From assembly GCA_023419605.1 (NCBI GenBank), contig JAEZXR010000125.1, forward strand, positions 86,749-150,748: a DNA stretch of 64,000 nucleotides, read 5' to 3'. The stretch comes from Bacillota bacterium (GTDB lineage: Bacteria; Bacillota; Clostridia; Acetivibrionales; JAEZXR01). How positions within the stretch are numbered: position 1 is the stretch's first letter; every line of letters begins with the position of its first letter. Made by a program: the position numbers and the translations under genes. Positions 44,101-53,366 of the stretch are shown piece by piece. The notes beneath the pieces were generated by a model. It searched no databases and was not told where the DNA came from. It saw only the letters and a list, made by a program, of their open reading frames with translations.

Positions 44101-47029
44101 TGACGGGTCCATAGCGGATAAACTGGTGGTTGAAGTGGAAAATGGAACCTTTGCTGAAGATATGAGCGAAGGAGTTACTGTAAAGAATTTGCCCGCAGGG
44201 CTTGGGTTTACCGTAACAAGATTAAGTGATACAAAGATCGTTATTGCATTTACTGGGAACGCTGTTCATAACACTTCTGCCAATAATGTGAATAACGCTT
44301 CCATCACAATTGCTCCGTCAAAATTTTCCGGTGCCCAAAAAGCTGTGGAATCCGGGAATTTCTCCATCCAGTTTAGTGGAGATCCTGATGAAACCTTGGC
44401 TGACGATGTAGACGCTCTGAAAATAATCTATGCTGAAGGAGATAACGCAGAGCATGTAACAAAGGCATTATTCCTGCCTACCAAGGGTCAATCCGGATAT
44501 ACTACGGTTACATGGAGTTCTTCCAATACAAGCTTGATAACCAATACCGGAAGGGTATCAAGGCCGGAGCCGGAAGAAGCGGATGCCTATGTAACGCTTA
44601 CAGCAACCATAGTGAATGAGGTTACAAAGTCTAAATCCATTAGAACCTTTGTTGTAAAAGTCCTAAAGTTAAATGACCAGGATGCGGTTGAAGAAGCTGC
44701 GAAAAACCTTACCATGGAAAAGGCATTTAAATTTACCAACGGTGATACCTGGGAATGCATTACCAGCCAGTTCTTTGCAGTAACGGAAGGGGACCATGGC
44801 ACAAAAGTCAGTTGGACCTCCGATAATGATACCATCAAGCTGAAGGCAGGAACGGAAGGTACGGATGCCTTTGTTGAGAGGCCGGGGGACAACAATAAAA
44901 ACACCATTTTAACCGCAGAGATTTCCAGAGGAAATGCCAAGGTAAAAAAGACCTTTTTGCTTGTGGTGGTGAAAAACGGTGTAAGCAAGACCGTATCAAG
45001 AGAAAAGACGGAAAGAACTGCTGAAGCGGCTGCCGGTACCGGTACTGCACCACAAACCTTCACCATCGAAAGAAGTACGTTGGAAGACAAGACAAAAATA
45101 GACTATGTATTAATTGATGATGAAAAAATGCAGTCTTTGACAGATGCAATGAATCCGCAGAACAGTGATCCGGAAGGCAATGCTGTTAAAGTAATTATGA
45201 AGCAGGATCAAAATGACAAGGCTCACCAGCTTGCCCTGGAAATCCCGGCTAATGCGGTAGGTGCTTTAGCGGAAAGAAAAGGAAGGCTTGAACTTGCTAC
45301 GGACGAAGGTTCCATCCGCTTGGAGCAGAACAGTATAAGCCAGATGGCGCAAAGTGGCACGGATCTGTTCTTCCGCCTGGTTCCTATCAATGATAAGGAA
45401 GAGCAAAAGGATGCCTTCAATGCAGCCAAAAAGGATGCAGAGGTGGCCAAGCTGGTTGGAAATAATGTGCTCAACGTCATTGGTATACCCAGAAAAATAG
45501 AAACCAACTACAGCCATTTTGAGACCTATGTAACATTGCCGTTGAAAGGGCCAGATATTCCGACGGTCAACAGGCCGGATTTCCTGAATTCACTCAGGGT
45601 CTTTGTCGAACACAGTGACAGCATAGGCGGAACCGAATTATTGGTTCCCACAAGGATCGTTTATGAAGGGGGAGAGCCAACAGGAGTCGAATTCAAGATC
45701 GACAGGTTCAGCCGTTTCCAGATCGTCAGTGTTTCCAAGCCTTCTTCCGATGTGTATATTCCTCCAAAGCCGCAGGAAACAGATATTACCATTGGAGGAG
45801 CAAAGCAGGAGGACATTGCGCAGGTGGATAAAACAAAAAATTCCGCCGGTGGAACCGATGTAACGGTGACGCTTAACAATGATAAACTGGTAGAAAAGCT
45901 AAAAAACAGCAAGGATGGCGAGAAAGTAGAAATATCCGTTACAGAAAAAGTGGACAAACTGGAAGTAGACATTAACGCCAAGCTTATTGAAACGTTGAAA
46001 GAAAAAAATGACATACTGGTGATAAAAACTCCCGAAGCAAGCTTCAACATCCCGGTCAGTGCCTTTGCTTTGAAGGATGTATATGATGCCCTGGGAAATC
46101 CGGTTGATTCAAAGGAAGTTAAATTCAAATTTACTTTTGAGAATATATCCGGAGCAAAAAATTCCGATGTCCAGGCGGCTGTAAACAACACGGGAGCAAA
46201 GATGCTTTTAGCACCCATTGGATTTAAAATCGATGCAAGCTTCTCCAATAAAACAGTTGGGCTTGGCAAGTTTGGACAATATATTGAAATCCTGCTGCCG
46301 CTGCCAAAGGATATTGATTCCAACAAGATCACCACAGGCGTATATGTCAATGATGCCATGAAGCTGTCGCATGTACCGACGGAAGTCACCGTGGTGGATG
46401 GAATCTATTACGCGAAGATTAACAGTCTCTACAGTGACGGAACCCATACGGTGATATGGAATCCGCTGGAGTTTTCCGATGTAGCGAAGCATTGGTCAAA
46501 GGAAGACACCAATGATATGGGGTCAAGGACTGTTGTGAATGGAGTGGGCAAGGGGCTTTATGAACCTGACAGAGCCATTACCAGAGCGGAGTTTGCTGCG
46601 ATTCTGGCAAGGGGTCTGGGACTGAGGCCTGTTGACACAAAGAATCCATTCACTGATGTTTCCAGTGATGCGTGGTATTATGATGTAGTGAAGACGGCGG
46701 TTGATTTCAAGCTGATTCTGGGATACGGGGACGGAACCTTCCAGCCGGATAAGGAGATCAGCAGGGAAGAAGCCATGGCCATGGCAGCAAGAGCCATGAA
46801 GCTTGTAAAGCTTGAGACGAACATCGACAGCAAGGGTGTTTCCGAACAGCTTCAAAAATTCAGTGATGCAAAAGACATCGAAAGCTGGGCGGAGCAAAAT
46901 GCAGCGGCCTGCGTGAAGAGTGACATCATTAAAGGGTCTGAAGGGTTAATTAAGCCCAAAGACAGTGTAACCCGCGCAGAAGTAGCTGCAATTATAAAGA
47001 GAATACTTAAAAAGGCTAATATGATTTGA
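41141..47029 (+). CDS. Giant S-layer-homology surface protein (1962 aa)
   Basis: This secreted surface protein is anchored to secondary cell-wall polymer. Signal peptide res. 1-31 (VAAEAAT). Residues 35-465 form an unrecognised region with many aromatic and asparagine residues (WYRFDHTNYPAKAMN, GVNNALSPATGGYN). Next come about two Ig/Fn-like modules (470-680), two tandem Fn3-like modules of about 90 residues (about 770-965: GETxx-TTATVSSTVYATGGSAVTQRGIEY and its repeat), and Big-like modules containing TTVTWSSSNTSLI (about 1120-1180) and KVSWTSDNDTIKL. A long lysine-rich region (1270-1770) is followed by three SLH repeats (about 1776-1960) with ITRAEFA, ISREEAM and VTRAEVA. The function is probably adhesion or cell-surface structure. 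AGAAGGGAG precedes the ATG. Confidence 0.9.
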   Translation: MRQKINRILSLFLTFAILAGSFFIPVAAEAATKAAVGQEIEVTLAADTASNNLSLTGFADILKDKLNTKYGVPVEKIHVNAVESAVVSSNINWYRFDHTNYPAKAMNSPTGQIVYYNDPNIGPGKQTDFTKPGHIAVNGSNIDFYGYGVPAFKDFLFNPNNKANNKVFSFTLDENDVNYHSAEGAGFLFNAKYEYTSASDQRLSGYVVLIGEMEVYLYRLDNIEVSQFTQEMLNSLNSVVSQIGTSGSKWGGTVTCVAKSAKPDPSIGTKRYLKLAASPTAVSFYQFTDNTYSAVNSKILNNVALDTTYNAFGFGPIACYAAHSCGILTHVQFSNITMSEDNSTSFADLVKNTTWSYPGSFRVIANVDNDGVADFGKNAELATILYYMMQNSAHYVGWGVNNALSPATGGYNKVKDQANGFVARNNGRGTFINRSDANTGNLEQGTEALADYIAEQMGLVPVVEKPVINTVFDGGFLSNGNVTCSTPTVTTSLGNPVSQYQWRIMKVDAGTWENMGEASTTSLTFMSGSYNLVSLRVQDSVTKLWSDYAVAYIANDANAPPVSIFSLDKNELMPDTQAHSIKTSETVIAADSSYHPAGQALTEWEWKVYNSTLVEQTEMRKSYTDTTKPSQLSFDFSGKPAGKYTIKLRVKKGGIWSAYYSQSVTILRESDSIIIKRTAPMGGDSAPMWMMYSGIQNFSFSITSSDGELSDYRIIKVPDGAALTVGDWTPVNGHTAVGSGSFSNESYDIYVQARDVNSNSKTILVGTFTCNSVPGIGDTGLTGEAGVTTATVSSTVYATGGSAVTQRGIEYWSANDSVYKTVYAATGGTGTFMINLTGLEMNTTYMARGFATNSTGTAYDANPLVFTTDSILAIRSTQLVGKADSTSATVSADVYSTGKSSVLKRGIEVKKEKESVGKVVYAEEPGKGVFTVKLSGLYPETTYIVRGFATDETGTVYDDAEVQFTTAPIPVPLITLGSSVIHEASENDGSIADKLVVEVENGTFAEDMSEGVTVKNLPAGLGFTVTRLSDTKIVIAFTGNAVHNTSANNVNNASITIAPSKFSGAQKAVESGNFSIQFSGDPDETLADDVDALKIIYAEGDNAEHVTKALFLPTKGQSGYTTVTWSSSNTSLITNTGRVSRPEPEEADAYVTLTATIVNEVTKSKSIRTFVVKVLKLNDQDAVEEAAKNLTMEKAFKFTNGDTWECITSQFFAVTEGDHGTKVSWTSDNDTIKLKAGTEGTDAFVERPGDNNKNTILTAEISRGNAKVKKTFLLVVVKNGVSKTVSREKTERTAEAAAGTGTAPQTFTIERSTLEDKTKIDYVLIDDEKMQSLTDAMNPQNSDPEGNAVKVIMKQDQNDKAHQLALEIPANAVGALAERKGRLELATDEGSIRLEQNSISQMAQSGTDLFFRLVPINDKEEQKDAFNAAKKDAEVAKLVGNNVLNVIGIPRKIETNYSHFETYVTLPLKGPDIPTVNRPDFLNSLRVFVEHSDSIGGTELLVPTRIVYEGGEPTGVEFKIDRFSRFQIVSVSKPSSDVYIPPKPQETDITIGGAKQEDIAQVDKTKNSAGGTDVTVTLNNDKLVEKLKNSKDGEKVEISVTEKVDKLEVDINAKLIETLKEKNDILVIKTPEASFNIPVSAFALKDVYDALGNPVDSKEVKFKFTFENISGAKNSDVQAAVNNTGAKMLLAPIGFKIDASFSNKTVGLGKFGQYIEILLPLPKDIDSNKITTGVYVNDAMKLSHVPTEVTVVDGIYYAKINSLYSDGTHTVIWNPLEFSDVAKHWSKEDTNDMGSRTVVNGVGKGLYEPDRAITRAEFAAILARGLGLRPVDTKNPFTDVSSDAWYYDVVKTAVDFKLILGYGDGTFQPDKEISREEAMAMAARAMKLVKLETNIDSKGVSEQLQKFSDAKDIESWAEQNAAACVKSDIIKGSEGLIKPKDSVTRAEVAAIIKRILKKANMI

Positions 47030-47086
47030 TAGTTTTGGAGAAATGCTTATAGATAATAGAAGTGCAGCCCGTTTTGCTGCCACGAA

Positions 47087-47126
47087 AAAAGGAGTTGTTC
47101 CATAGTTTGGACAACTCCTTTTGTAT
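47087..47126. terminator. Bidirectional terminator between SLH protein and protease
   Basis: AAAAGGAGTTGTTC and GGACAACTCCTTTT pair over 14 bases with A- and T-runs on both sides. It serves the plus-strand S-layer gene and the minus-strand protease gene. Confidence 0.85.
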
Positions 47127-47176
47127 TTGGCCGTGTACATCAAGTGAAGCATGCGATGGAATCGCGTTTTACCTTT

Positions 47177-48775
47177 TTAGAGGACTCCTACAGAATCAAA
47201 AGCTTTTTTCACCGTATTCACTTCAGCGCTGGATGCGCCATATAAGTCAGTAGCGGCTTTTACGGCATGAGCCCGCAGGTTGCTAAAGGTTTCATTGGCT
47301 GTTACATAGTATACGATTGCGCGATAGAGTATCTTGCCAAGCTTATCATTTCCAATGCCACTTACGGTTACACCATAATGAGTTCCGCCATTGGCGATCA
47401 AATATCCTACCTTATTTATAATGCCGCTGTTTGTGTGGACTCCGCCATTATCCGAAGTTCCTGTATAACGGTCTGCATAACGGTCGGGATCTCCGTATTT
47501 TTTAGGATTTTGCAGTGAACGAAGGGCATCTCCGGAAACACCGGGAGTATAAATATCTTCTCCTTCTTCCCAATCCGGGCTGCGGTTATCGTAGTATTCA
47601 GTCAGTGTTCCGAATATATCGGATAGAGCCTCGCTGATGGCGCCGGGTTCGTTTTGGTAAATTAAACCGGCTTCACTATCGGTTACCGCATGGGTCAGTT
47701 CATGAGCAACAACGTCTAATGCACCGCTGAAGGGTAAAAATGTTGAGCCGTCACCATCTCCGTAAACCATCTGGGAGCCATTCCAGAAAGCGTTATTGTA
47801 TTTATTGCCGTAGTGGACGGTGGACTTTAAAGCTGCACCGGCATTATTATAGCTGTTTCTGCCAAAAGTGTTTTTATAGTAATCGAAGGTTTTGGCCGCA
47901 TAGTAGTGAGCGTCAACCAGAGCCGCGTCTGTGCTGGTAGTAAAGCTTCCGGTCGTGTTAGACCACAGCGTGCCGGGCAGGGTGCTTGAATTCTTTGCGT
48001 TATAGGTGAAAATGCCGCTGCCGCGGGTATTATCCTGCAGATAGTAGGAGCCTGAGGATAAAGTGGTGTTGAAGGTTTTGGTATCGCCCAGTACGCCTTT
48101 ACCTGTAGATGTGGCATTTGTGCCCGTAACGTTCTCGATTTTATTGAATTTGTTTACAATATTTCCTGTAACTGCATCTACGAAGTAGGACCAGTTCCCC
48201 GGCTCAGGGTAAAGGAAGTTAAGGTTTACAAGGAAGGTATAGGAATCGTTGAATATTACAAGATTGGAGGTAGGCTTGATATCTTCATATTCTGGTTTGA
48301 ATCCGAGATCGGATTCTGCAATCTTCAGGGCTTCCTCCGGTTTGAGTTTTACGGCTTGCTTTAAACTGTCCTTTTGATCCAGTGCAGGAACCGCAGCACC
48401 GGACAGGCTCTTCAGAACGCCATCCTTACCGATGACAGCCTTTTGTGTATACCCGAATACAGGGATTCCTTTATAGACCTGCTGTATTTGGACGACTCTA
48501 TGTCCGTCGGTATCCTTGAATTTTGATTTGACGGTAAAGGATTCTTCGGCAGATGCCGCAATTTTAAAATTCTTTATATTGCTGTTTATGTAACCGTAAA
48601 TGATATCTTCCTCGCTCTTGTCGGAAGGTGCGGTCAGGTTGCCTGTGACAAATTCAGGTGTGCCGAATTTGTCGTTGGTTTTAAGAAAATTTACATCGGA
48701 TGCAGCAAAGATACTCGTAGTGCTGCTAAATACGATCACAGTTCCCAAAATAACGGATAAAAACTTATTTCTCAT
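47177..48775 (-). CDS. Secreted M4 (thermolysin/bacillolysin) metalloprotease
   Basis: This secreted neutral zinc protease is 532 residues from the ATG at 48775, chosen because AAAGGGG lies eight bases upstream; an in-frame ATG six codons earlier precedes that site. Order: signal peptide (res. 1-24), an FTP/PepSY propeptide (about 30-200), and the M4 catalytic domain. Zinc ligands are H358 and H362 in VVAHELTHAVTD, with E359 as catalytic base and E382 in EPGAISEALSD as third ligand. The C-terminal helical domain contains NSGIINKVGYLIANGG, with the family histidine region GGVHTNSG. Extracellular broad-spectrum proteolysis is expected. Neighbours give no pathway link. Confidence 0.95.
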   Translation of the reverse strand: MRNKFLSVILGTVIVFSSTTSIFAASDVNFLKTNDKFGTPEFVTGNLTAPSDKSEEDIIYGYINSNIKNFKIAASAEESFTVKSKFKDTDGHRVVQIQQVYKGIPVFGYTQKAVIGKDGVLKSLSGAAVPALDQKDSLKQAVKLKPEEALKIAESDLGFKPEYEDIKPTSNLVIFNDSYTFLVNLNFLYPEPGNWSYFVDAVTGNIVNKFNKIENVTGTNATSTGKGVLGDTKTFNTTLSSGSYYLQDNTRGSGIFTYNAKNSSTLPGTLWSNTTGSFTTSTDAALVDAHYYAAKTFDYYKNTFGRNSYNNAGAALKSTVHYGNKYNNAFWNGSQMVYGDGDGSTFLPFSGALDVVAHELTHAVTDSEAGLIYQNEPGAISEALSDIFGTLTEYYDNRSPDWEEGEDIYTPGVSGDALRSLQNPKKYGDPDRYADRYTGTSDNGGVHTNSGIINKVGYLIANGGTHYGVTVSGIGNDKLGKILYRAIVYYVTANETFSNLRAHAVKAATDLYGASSAEVNTVKKAFDSVGVL

Positions 48776-49528
48776 ATAATTATCCCCTTTCATTTACGCT
48801 ATGCTTATACGGCTTTATTAACGCAAAGTATGCGGATTCATTACCTTCATCTACAGGACAAAATTTACAATTTATCTGCATAGGTATTCAGTTTTGTATA
48901 AAAATAAGGTAAAATGGGAGTGAAGGCTTCATAATATCATCCATATGCTTGACCCGGTAAGTCTGGTATTTAGATATGCGAGGCCTTCATATATCTGTCC
49001 GGTGCCCTGATTTCATGCATAGCCGCCGTACCCCCTTTCCACGTAACTTTATTTAACTTTACAGCACGGCAGTTCGTGCAATAAAGGTAAATCCGACAAA
49101 ATCATATTTCTCACGTCCGATTAGCGACAAAAAGCTAGGTGTAAATTAAAAGACCAGGCTTTTCCCTTTAATAAAGCATATAGAAAGCTCGGTCTCCAGA
49201 TTTCTGGTTAACATATCGAAAAAACAGCAACTTAAGAATTTAAATTTCCGGGAAGTTATTCGTATTAATCCTATTGGTATTATCAAATATAATAGACTAG
49301 TTAGTGACATTTGTCAATAGATAATAAACATATTTTTACAAATATTCAAAATATTTAAACATGCCTTTTAGAAACCATGGAAAGGAAAACTCTTAGAGTG
49401 GTAAAATGATAAGAACTGCTATATAATTTCAAGTAGAACTAGTTTTCTCCATGGAGATGCGTTGTGTGAATAAAAAAGCGTTAGCAATGCACAGCAGTAA
49501 AAAAGAGAATTTATAAGGGGGAACCTGA
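48776..49528. other. 750-base divergent intergenic region
   Basis: It separates the minus-strand protease from a plus-strand regulator and holds no supportable gene. The stem GCACG(GCAGTT)CGTGC at 49064-49079 is clear, and a near-palindrome lies around GAGGCCTTC near 48980. TATAAT at 49422-49427 could be the -10 of the regulator gene, but its -35 is poor. I compared the protease-side leader with common riboswitch cores (c-di-GMP, c-di-AMP, lysine, cobalamin, M-box) and found no match. Confidence 0.4.
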
Positions 49529-50323
49529 ATGTACCGTGTTTTACTTGTCGATGATGAAGCGTGGGCGCTGGTGGGGATTCGTAAAATTTTCAAGTGGAAT
49601 GAAAAAGGGTTTGAGGTGGTTGGCGAAACTACAGATCCAGAAGAAGCGTTTCAAATGATTTGTGAGCAGAAACCAGATGTAGTCTTTACGGATATAAGGA
49701 TGCCTGAGATTTCCGGTATTGATCTGATAAAAATGACAAGAGACAGGGGAGGGGATACGGAATTTGTTATTATCAGCGGATTTGGAGAGTTTTCATATGC
49801 CCAGGAAGCACTGCGGCAGGGAGCGTTTGACTACCGGCTGAAGCCTCTTGAGTATAGTGAAGCTGACGAACTGTTGGAGAAGCTGTTTGCCCACCTGGAG
49901 GAAAAAAATAAAAATTCACGGCATAGGGATAAAAGTATAGATGCAGTATCTACGGTCATGGAGATGGATCATTGTGAGCATATTGATGCAAATGAGAATT
50001 TTAAAGACCTTTTAATGTTTGTAAATCAGAACTTTAAGCAGGAACTATATCTAAAGGAACTTTCCTCTAAATTTTTCATTAACGAAACCTACTGCAGTGA
50101 ACTGTTCAAAAAGGTTACGGGCAAGACCTTTAGCGAGTACATTAACAGCCTGAGGATAAAAAATGCATGCAGGTTGTTTGACACTACAGGGTTGACAGTA
50201 GATGAAGTGGCCAGAGAAATAGGCTACAAAGATTATTACTATTTCAATAAAGTCTTTAAAAAATACACCGGTTCTACACCTTTTAAATACCGTAGAAGCA
50301 GGAAGCAGTTAAGGGTCGATTAA
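49529..50323 (+). CDS. YesN-type response regulator, compact, AraC HTH
   Basis: This 264-residue regulator has a receiver domain (res. 1-122) with D55 in VVFTDIRMPE and K102 region YRLKPLEYS, then a C-terminal AraC domain (about 160-258: LYLKELSSKFFINETYCSEL, VDEVAREIGYKDYYYFNKVF). Unlike the longer 552-residue paralogue at 14.3 kb it has no middle domain. GGGGG-type purine site precedes the ATG. It heads the glycan uptake locus and precedes the sensor kinase by 126 bases, the reverse of the order in the first locus. The likely targets are the downstream transport and enzyme genes. Confidence 0.92.
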   Translation: MYRVLLVDDEAWALVGIRKIFKWNEKGFEVVGETTDPEEAFQMICEQKPDVVFTDIRMPEISGIDLIKMTRDRGGDTEFVIISGFGEFSYAQEALRQGAFDYRLKPLEYSEADELLEKLFAHLEEKNKNSRHRDKSIDAVSTVMEMDHCEHIDANENFKDLLMFVNQNFKQELYLKELSSKFFINETYCSELFKKVTGKTFSEYINSLRIKNACRLFDTTGLTVDEVAREIGYKDYYYFNKVFKKYTGSTPFKYRRSRKQLRVD

Positions 50324-50449
50324 AATATTATTTCCGATACTTTTTCGGGATACGGGGCCTAGCTGTAGTAGCCTGAAAAGTTTTAGCAGAAGTTATATTT
50401 TAACGATCCCTAAATTCATAAAGGGAATTTTGGAATAAGAGGGGTAATC

Positions 50450-52237
50450 ATGTTTAATCTGAGCAGGCTTAAATTAAGGCAGTTATTGGCGATGCTGATA
50501 GGTTTTTCTCTAATTATGATACTATTGGTACAAATATTCTACTATTATCGATTTCAATTATTAACGCAGGAGAGAGCCAGAAATTATGCAGCCAATTTAA
50601 TGAACCAGATTGATGAGCAATTGTCCATTACTGCCCGGGATATAGAAAAAGGAGCATCTACCATTTCATATAACAGGCATGTGCAGGAGTACCTTATAAC
50701 CGGCGACACAACACGTAAAATTACGGATCTGTTCCCATTCATGTTTGATGTATTGGAGTATGTAAAATCTTCTAACGAAAATATTTTTGACATATTGATT
50801 TCGGATGCGGACGGAAAGGTGATCACATCAGTAAATAGTTACCAAAACAGCATTTATGAGGCGCTTGTGAAGAAGTACAAATTTAATGAAAAGCAGTTTA
50901 AAACGCCTACTCATACATCAGTTATTAAAGTTGACGATGATATTTTCTATTATTATGCCTATATACTACCCATTCTCTCTGCTACCCAAAGAGTTGATCT
51001 ATTCGAGAAAATAGGTACCTGCGTAATTATTTGCAGAACTACCGTACTTGAGAATCTGGTTCTGGATATTTCTATTGCCAAAGAATCTCATTTGATGGTC
51101 ATCGATAGTGAAAACAGGATTTTAGCCGCTAACAATAGTTCTTATCAGGGAAAGATATTCGACAGTATCGCTTTTAGTAAGGAAAATAGTGAAGGAGAAG
51201 TGGAATTAAAGTACAACGGCAAAAACTCGATTGTTCAGTATAAGACCATTAAAGGAACAGGCTGGAAAATTGTCAGTATAATACCTGTGGAAGAGCTCAT
51301 GAGCGACATGCGCCCCATCAGAAGTTTCGGACTGCTCATGGGAATCATTACTACATTGATACTGTTGCTGATCGGCATCGTTTTTAGCTATAATATCACC
51401 CATAGTATTTCCAGTCTTGTAAAATTTATGCGGAATATAGGGGAACATAACATCAAGCAAAGGTTGGAATTTCATGCACAAAATGAAGTCGGGACTATAG
51501 CGAAGGATATTAACAGGATGCTGGACAAGCTTGAAGATATGACCCGGAATATTTTCACAACGCAATCCAAGCTCTATGAAGCGGAGCTGGCAAAGAAGCA
51601 GACGGAGCTATCTGCGCTGCAAAGCCAAATTAATCCTCATTTTCTCTATAACACGCTGAATTGTATCAGCAGTATTGGTCTTGCGCACGATATTCCCGAT
51701 ATAGTGAATATTTCTTCAGCCATGTCAAGAATTTTCAGGTATTGCATTAAGGAGGCGGATATAGTATTTGTCAAGGATGAGATCGCCTGTGTGAAAGACT
51801 ACGTAAGTATTATGTCCATAAGATATCCGAACAAGTTTTCCGTCGAATTGGAAGTGGATGGGATCCTGCTGGAAATGAGAACGATTAAGATGCTACTGCA
51901 GCCCATTGTAGAAAATGCTATATACCATGGAATCGAGCGCAAAAAAGGGCAAGGGAAGTTAGTGATTAAGGGATACCTGGTTCAAGGGGAGTGTGTAAAC
52001 TTTATGGTAAGCGATAACGGGAAAGGTATGAATAAGCAGGAATTGGAGGACTTGGTAGAATATATTAATAGTGAAGGGGAAGGGCTGAAAATAAAAAACC
52101 AGGAAAAGAGGAGCATCGGCCTTATGAACATTAACCACCGTATAAGGTTATTATATGGAAATCAATACGGAATTTCTATTAGCAGCATAGAAAATGAGGG
52201 TACACAGGTATACATCAAACTTCCGGTGATTGATTAA
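50450..52237 (+). CDS. YesM-type sensor histidine kinase
   Basis: This is a 595-residue membrane sensor kinase. First span about res. 10-32, extracellular double-Cache-like sensor (about 35-280), second span (FGLLMGIITTLILLLIGIVFS), HAMP (ITHSISSLVKFMRNIGEHN) and a His_kinase domain with H397 in LQSQINPHFLYNTLN. The HATPase ends with VENAIYHGIE, DNGKGM and RSIGLMNINHRI. It pairs with the AraC-type regulator just upstream and presumably senses extracellular sugar, directly or through the binding lipoprotein. AGAGGGG precedes the ATG. Confidence 0.92.
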   Translation: MFNLSRLKLRQLLAMLIGFSLIMILLVQIFYYYRFQLLTQERARNYAANLMNQIDEQLSITARDIEKGASTISYNRHVQEYLITGDTTRKITDLFPFMFDVLEYVKSSNENIFDILISDADGKVITSVNSYQNSIYEALVKKYKFNEKQFKTPTHTSVIKVDDDIFYYYAYILPILSATQRVDLFEKIGTCVIICRTTVLENLVLDISIAKESHLMVIDSENRILAANNSSYQGKIFDSIAFSKENSEGEVELKYNGKNSIVQYKTIKGTGWKIVSIIPVEELMSDMRPIRSFGLLMGIITTLILLLIGIVFSYNITHSISSLVKFMRNIGEHNIKQRLEFHAQNEVGTIAKDINRMLDKLEDMTRNIFTTQSKLYEAELAKKQTELSALQSQINPHFLYNTLNCISSIGLAHDIPDIVNISSAMSRIFRYCIKEADIVFVKDEIACVKDYVSIMSIRYPNKFSVELEVDGILLEMRTIKMLLQPIVENAIYHGIERKKGQGKLVIKGYLVQGECVNFMVSDNGKGMNKQELEDLVEYINSEGEGLKIKNQEKRSIGLMNINHRIRLLYGNQYGISISSIENEGTQVYIKLPVID

Positions 52238-52382
52238 ATCAATAAACCGATATAATGACAAAAAAATCCGAGGAAAACACATTTTTATTTCGGACTCTGC
52301 CAGATATAATAAAAGTATCGATCAACCTTATGATGTAACGAGAAATTTGCTATAGTAAAAGCACTAGGAAAGGAAGAGGTTC

Positions 52383-53351
52383 ATGAGCAGGGTCCAAGAT
52401 ATACAGCAAAGGTTAAAACCCTCCGGCGGGCAGGTCGTCAGCAGTATCCGGCTGCAAAAAAGCAGAAGATTCAAACAAAATATTCCGTTACTGATCATGT
52501 TTATACCTGTGCTGCTTTTTTACGGTATATTTAAATATTTACCAATGGGTGGTCTGGTAATCGCTTTTAAAAATTACAATTTTGCCGATGGGATATTGGG
52601 AAGCTCCTGGGTAGGGTTTAAGTATTTTCAAATGCTTTTTATAGGCAGCAATACGGTCAACATCATTAAAAATACTTTTATACTCAGCCTCCTGCGCATC
52701 ATTTTCGGCTTTCCTGCACCGATTATACTGGCAATTCTGTTGAATGAGGTCAGAAAAACATGGTTTAAGAAATCAGTACAAACCATTATTTATATGCCTC
52801 ATTTCTTTTCCTGGGTTATCATCGGAGGCGTCGTAGTCAGCATATTTTCACAGGAAACCGGTATCGTCAATCATTTCGTAAAGATGGTGTCCGGACAGCC
52901 TTATCCGTTCATGTATAAGCCGCAATCATGGATTGCCATATTTATAGGTTCCGGAATATGGAAAGAAGCCGGGTTCGGGACGGTAATATATATGGCGGCA
53001 TTGACAGGTATTGACACTAGCTTATATGAAGCTGCTGTAATTGATGGTGCTAATAAATGGAAACAGATTTGGCATATTACACTGCCTGGGATTAAACCTA
53101 CCATCGTCACGCTCTTTGTACTTTCTACCGGAAGCATCATGGAGGTTGGGTTTGATCAGGTCTTTATGCTGCAGAATAGTGTTGTAGCCAGTGTGGCGGA
53201 TGTAATCAGCACTTATATTTACCGGGTTGGTTTACAGGGAGCCCAGTTCAGTATTACAACGGCCATGGGGCTGTTTGAATCTCTGGTGGGGCTGGTGCTT
53301 GTACTGGCTTCTAACGCGATTGCCCGCAAATTCGGTGAAAGCTTATGGTGA
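52383..53351 (+). CDS. Polysaccharide ABC transporter permease, LplB type
   Basis: This 322-residue permease has six predicted spans. The N-terminus up to LLIMFIPVLLFYGIFKYLPMGGLVIAFKNY is the hallmark of the LplB/YteP subfamily that carries oligosaccharides of 2-4 sugars from pectin or similar plant polymers. The EAA loop is YEAAVIDGANKWKQIWHITLPGI at about res. 218-240. AAAGGAAGAGG lies upstream of the ATG. It forms a pair with the following permease and takes ligand from the lipoprotein encoded after it; no ATPase gene is present here. Confidence 0.93.
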   Translation: MSRVQDIQQRLKPSGGQVVSSIRLQKSRRFKQNIPLLIMFIPVLLFYGIFKYLPMGGLVIAFKNYNFADGILGSSWVGFKYFQMLFIGSNTVNIIKNTFILSLLRIIFGFPAPIILAILLNEVRKTWFKKSVQTIIYMPHFFSWVIIGGVVVSIFSQETGIVNHFVKMVSGQPYPFMYKPQSWIAIFIGSGIWKEAGFGTVIYMAALTGIDTSLYEAAVIDGANKWKQIWHITLPGIKPTIVTLFVLSTGSIMEVGFDQVFMLQNSVVASVADVISTYIYRVGLQGAQFSITTAMGLFESLVGLVLVLASNAIARKFGESLW

Positions 53352-53366
53352 GAGGGGTATATGTAG

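Noticed and set aside
45661..46389. 242-codon minus-strand frame
   Set aside because: Serine/phenylalanine-rich shadow of the lysine-rich part of the S-layer protein.
48794..49400. Possible riboswitch upstream of the protease
   Set aside because: Compared by eye with c-di-GMP, c-di-AMP, lysine, cobalamin and M-box cores on both strands; none of the conserved core strings is present.
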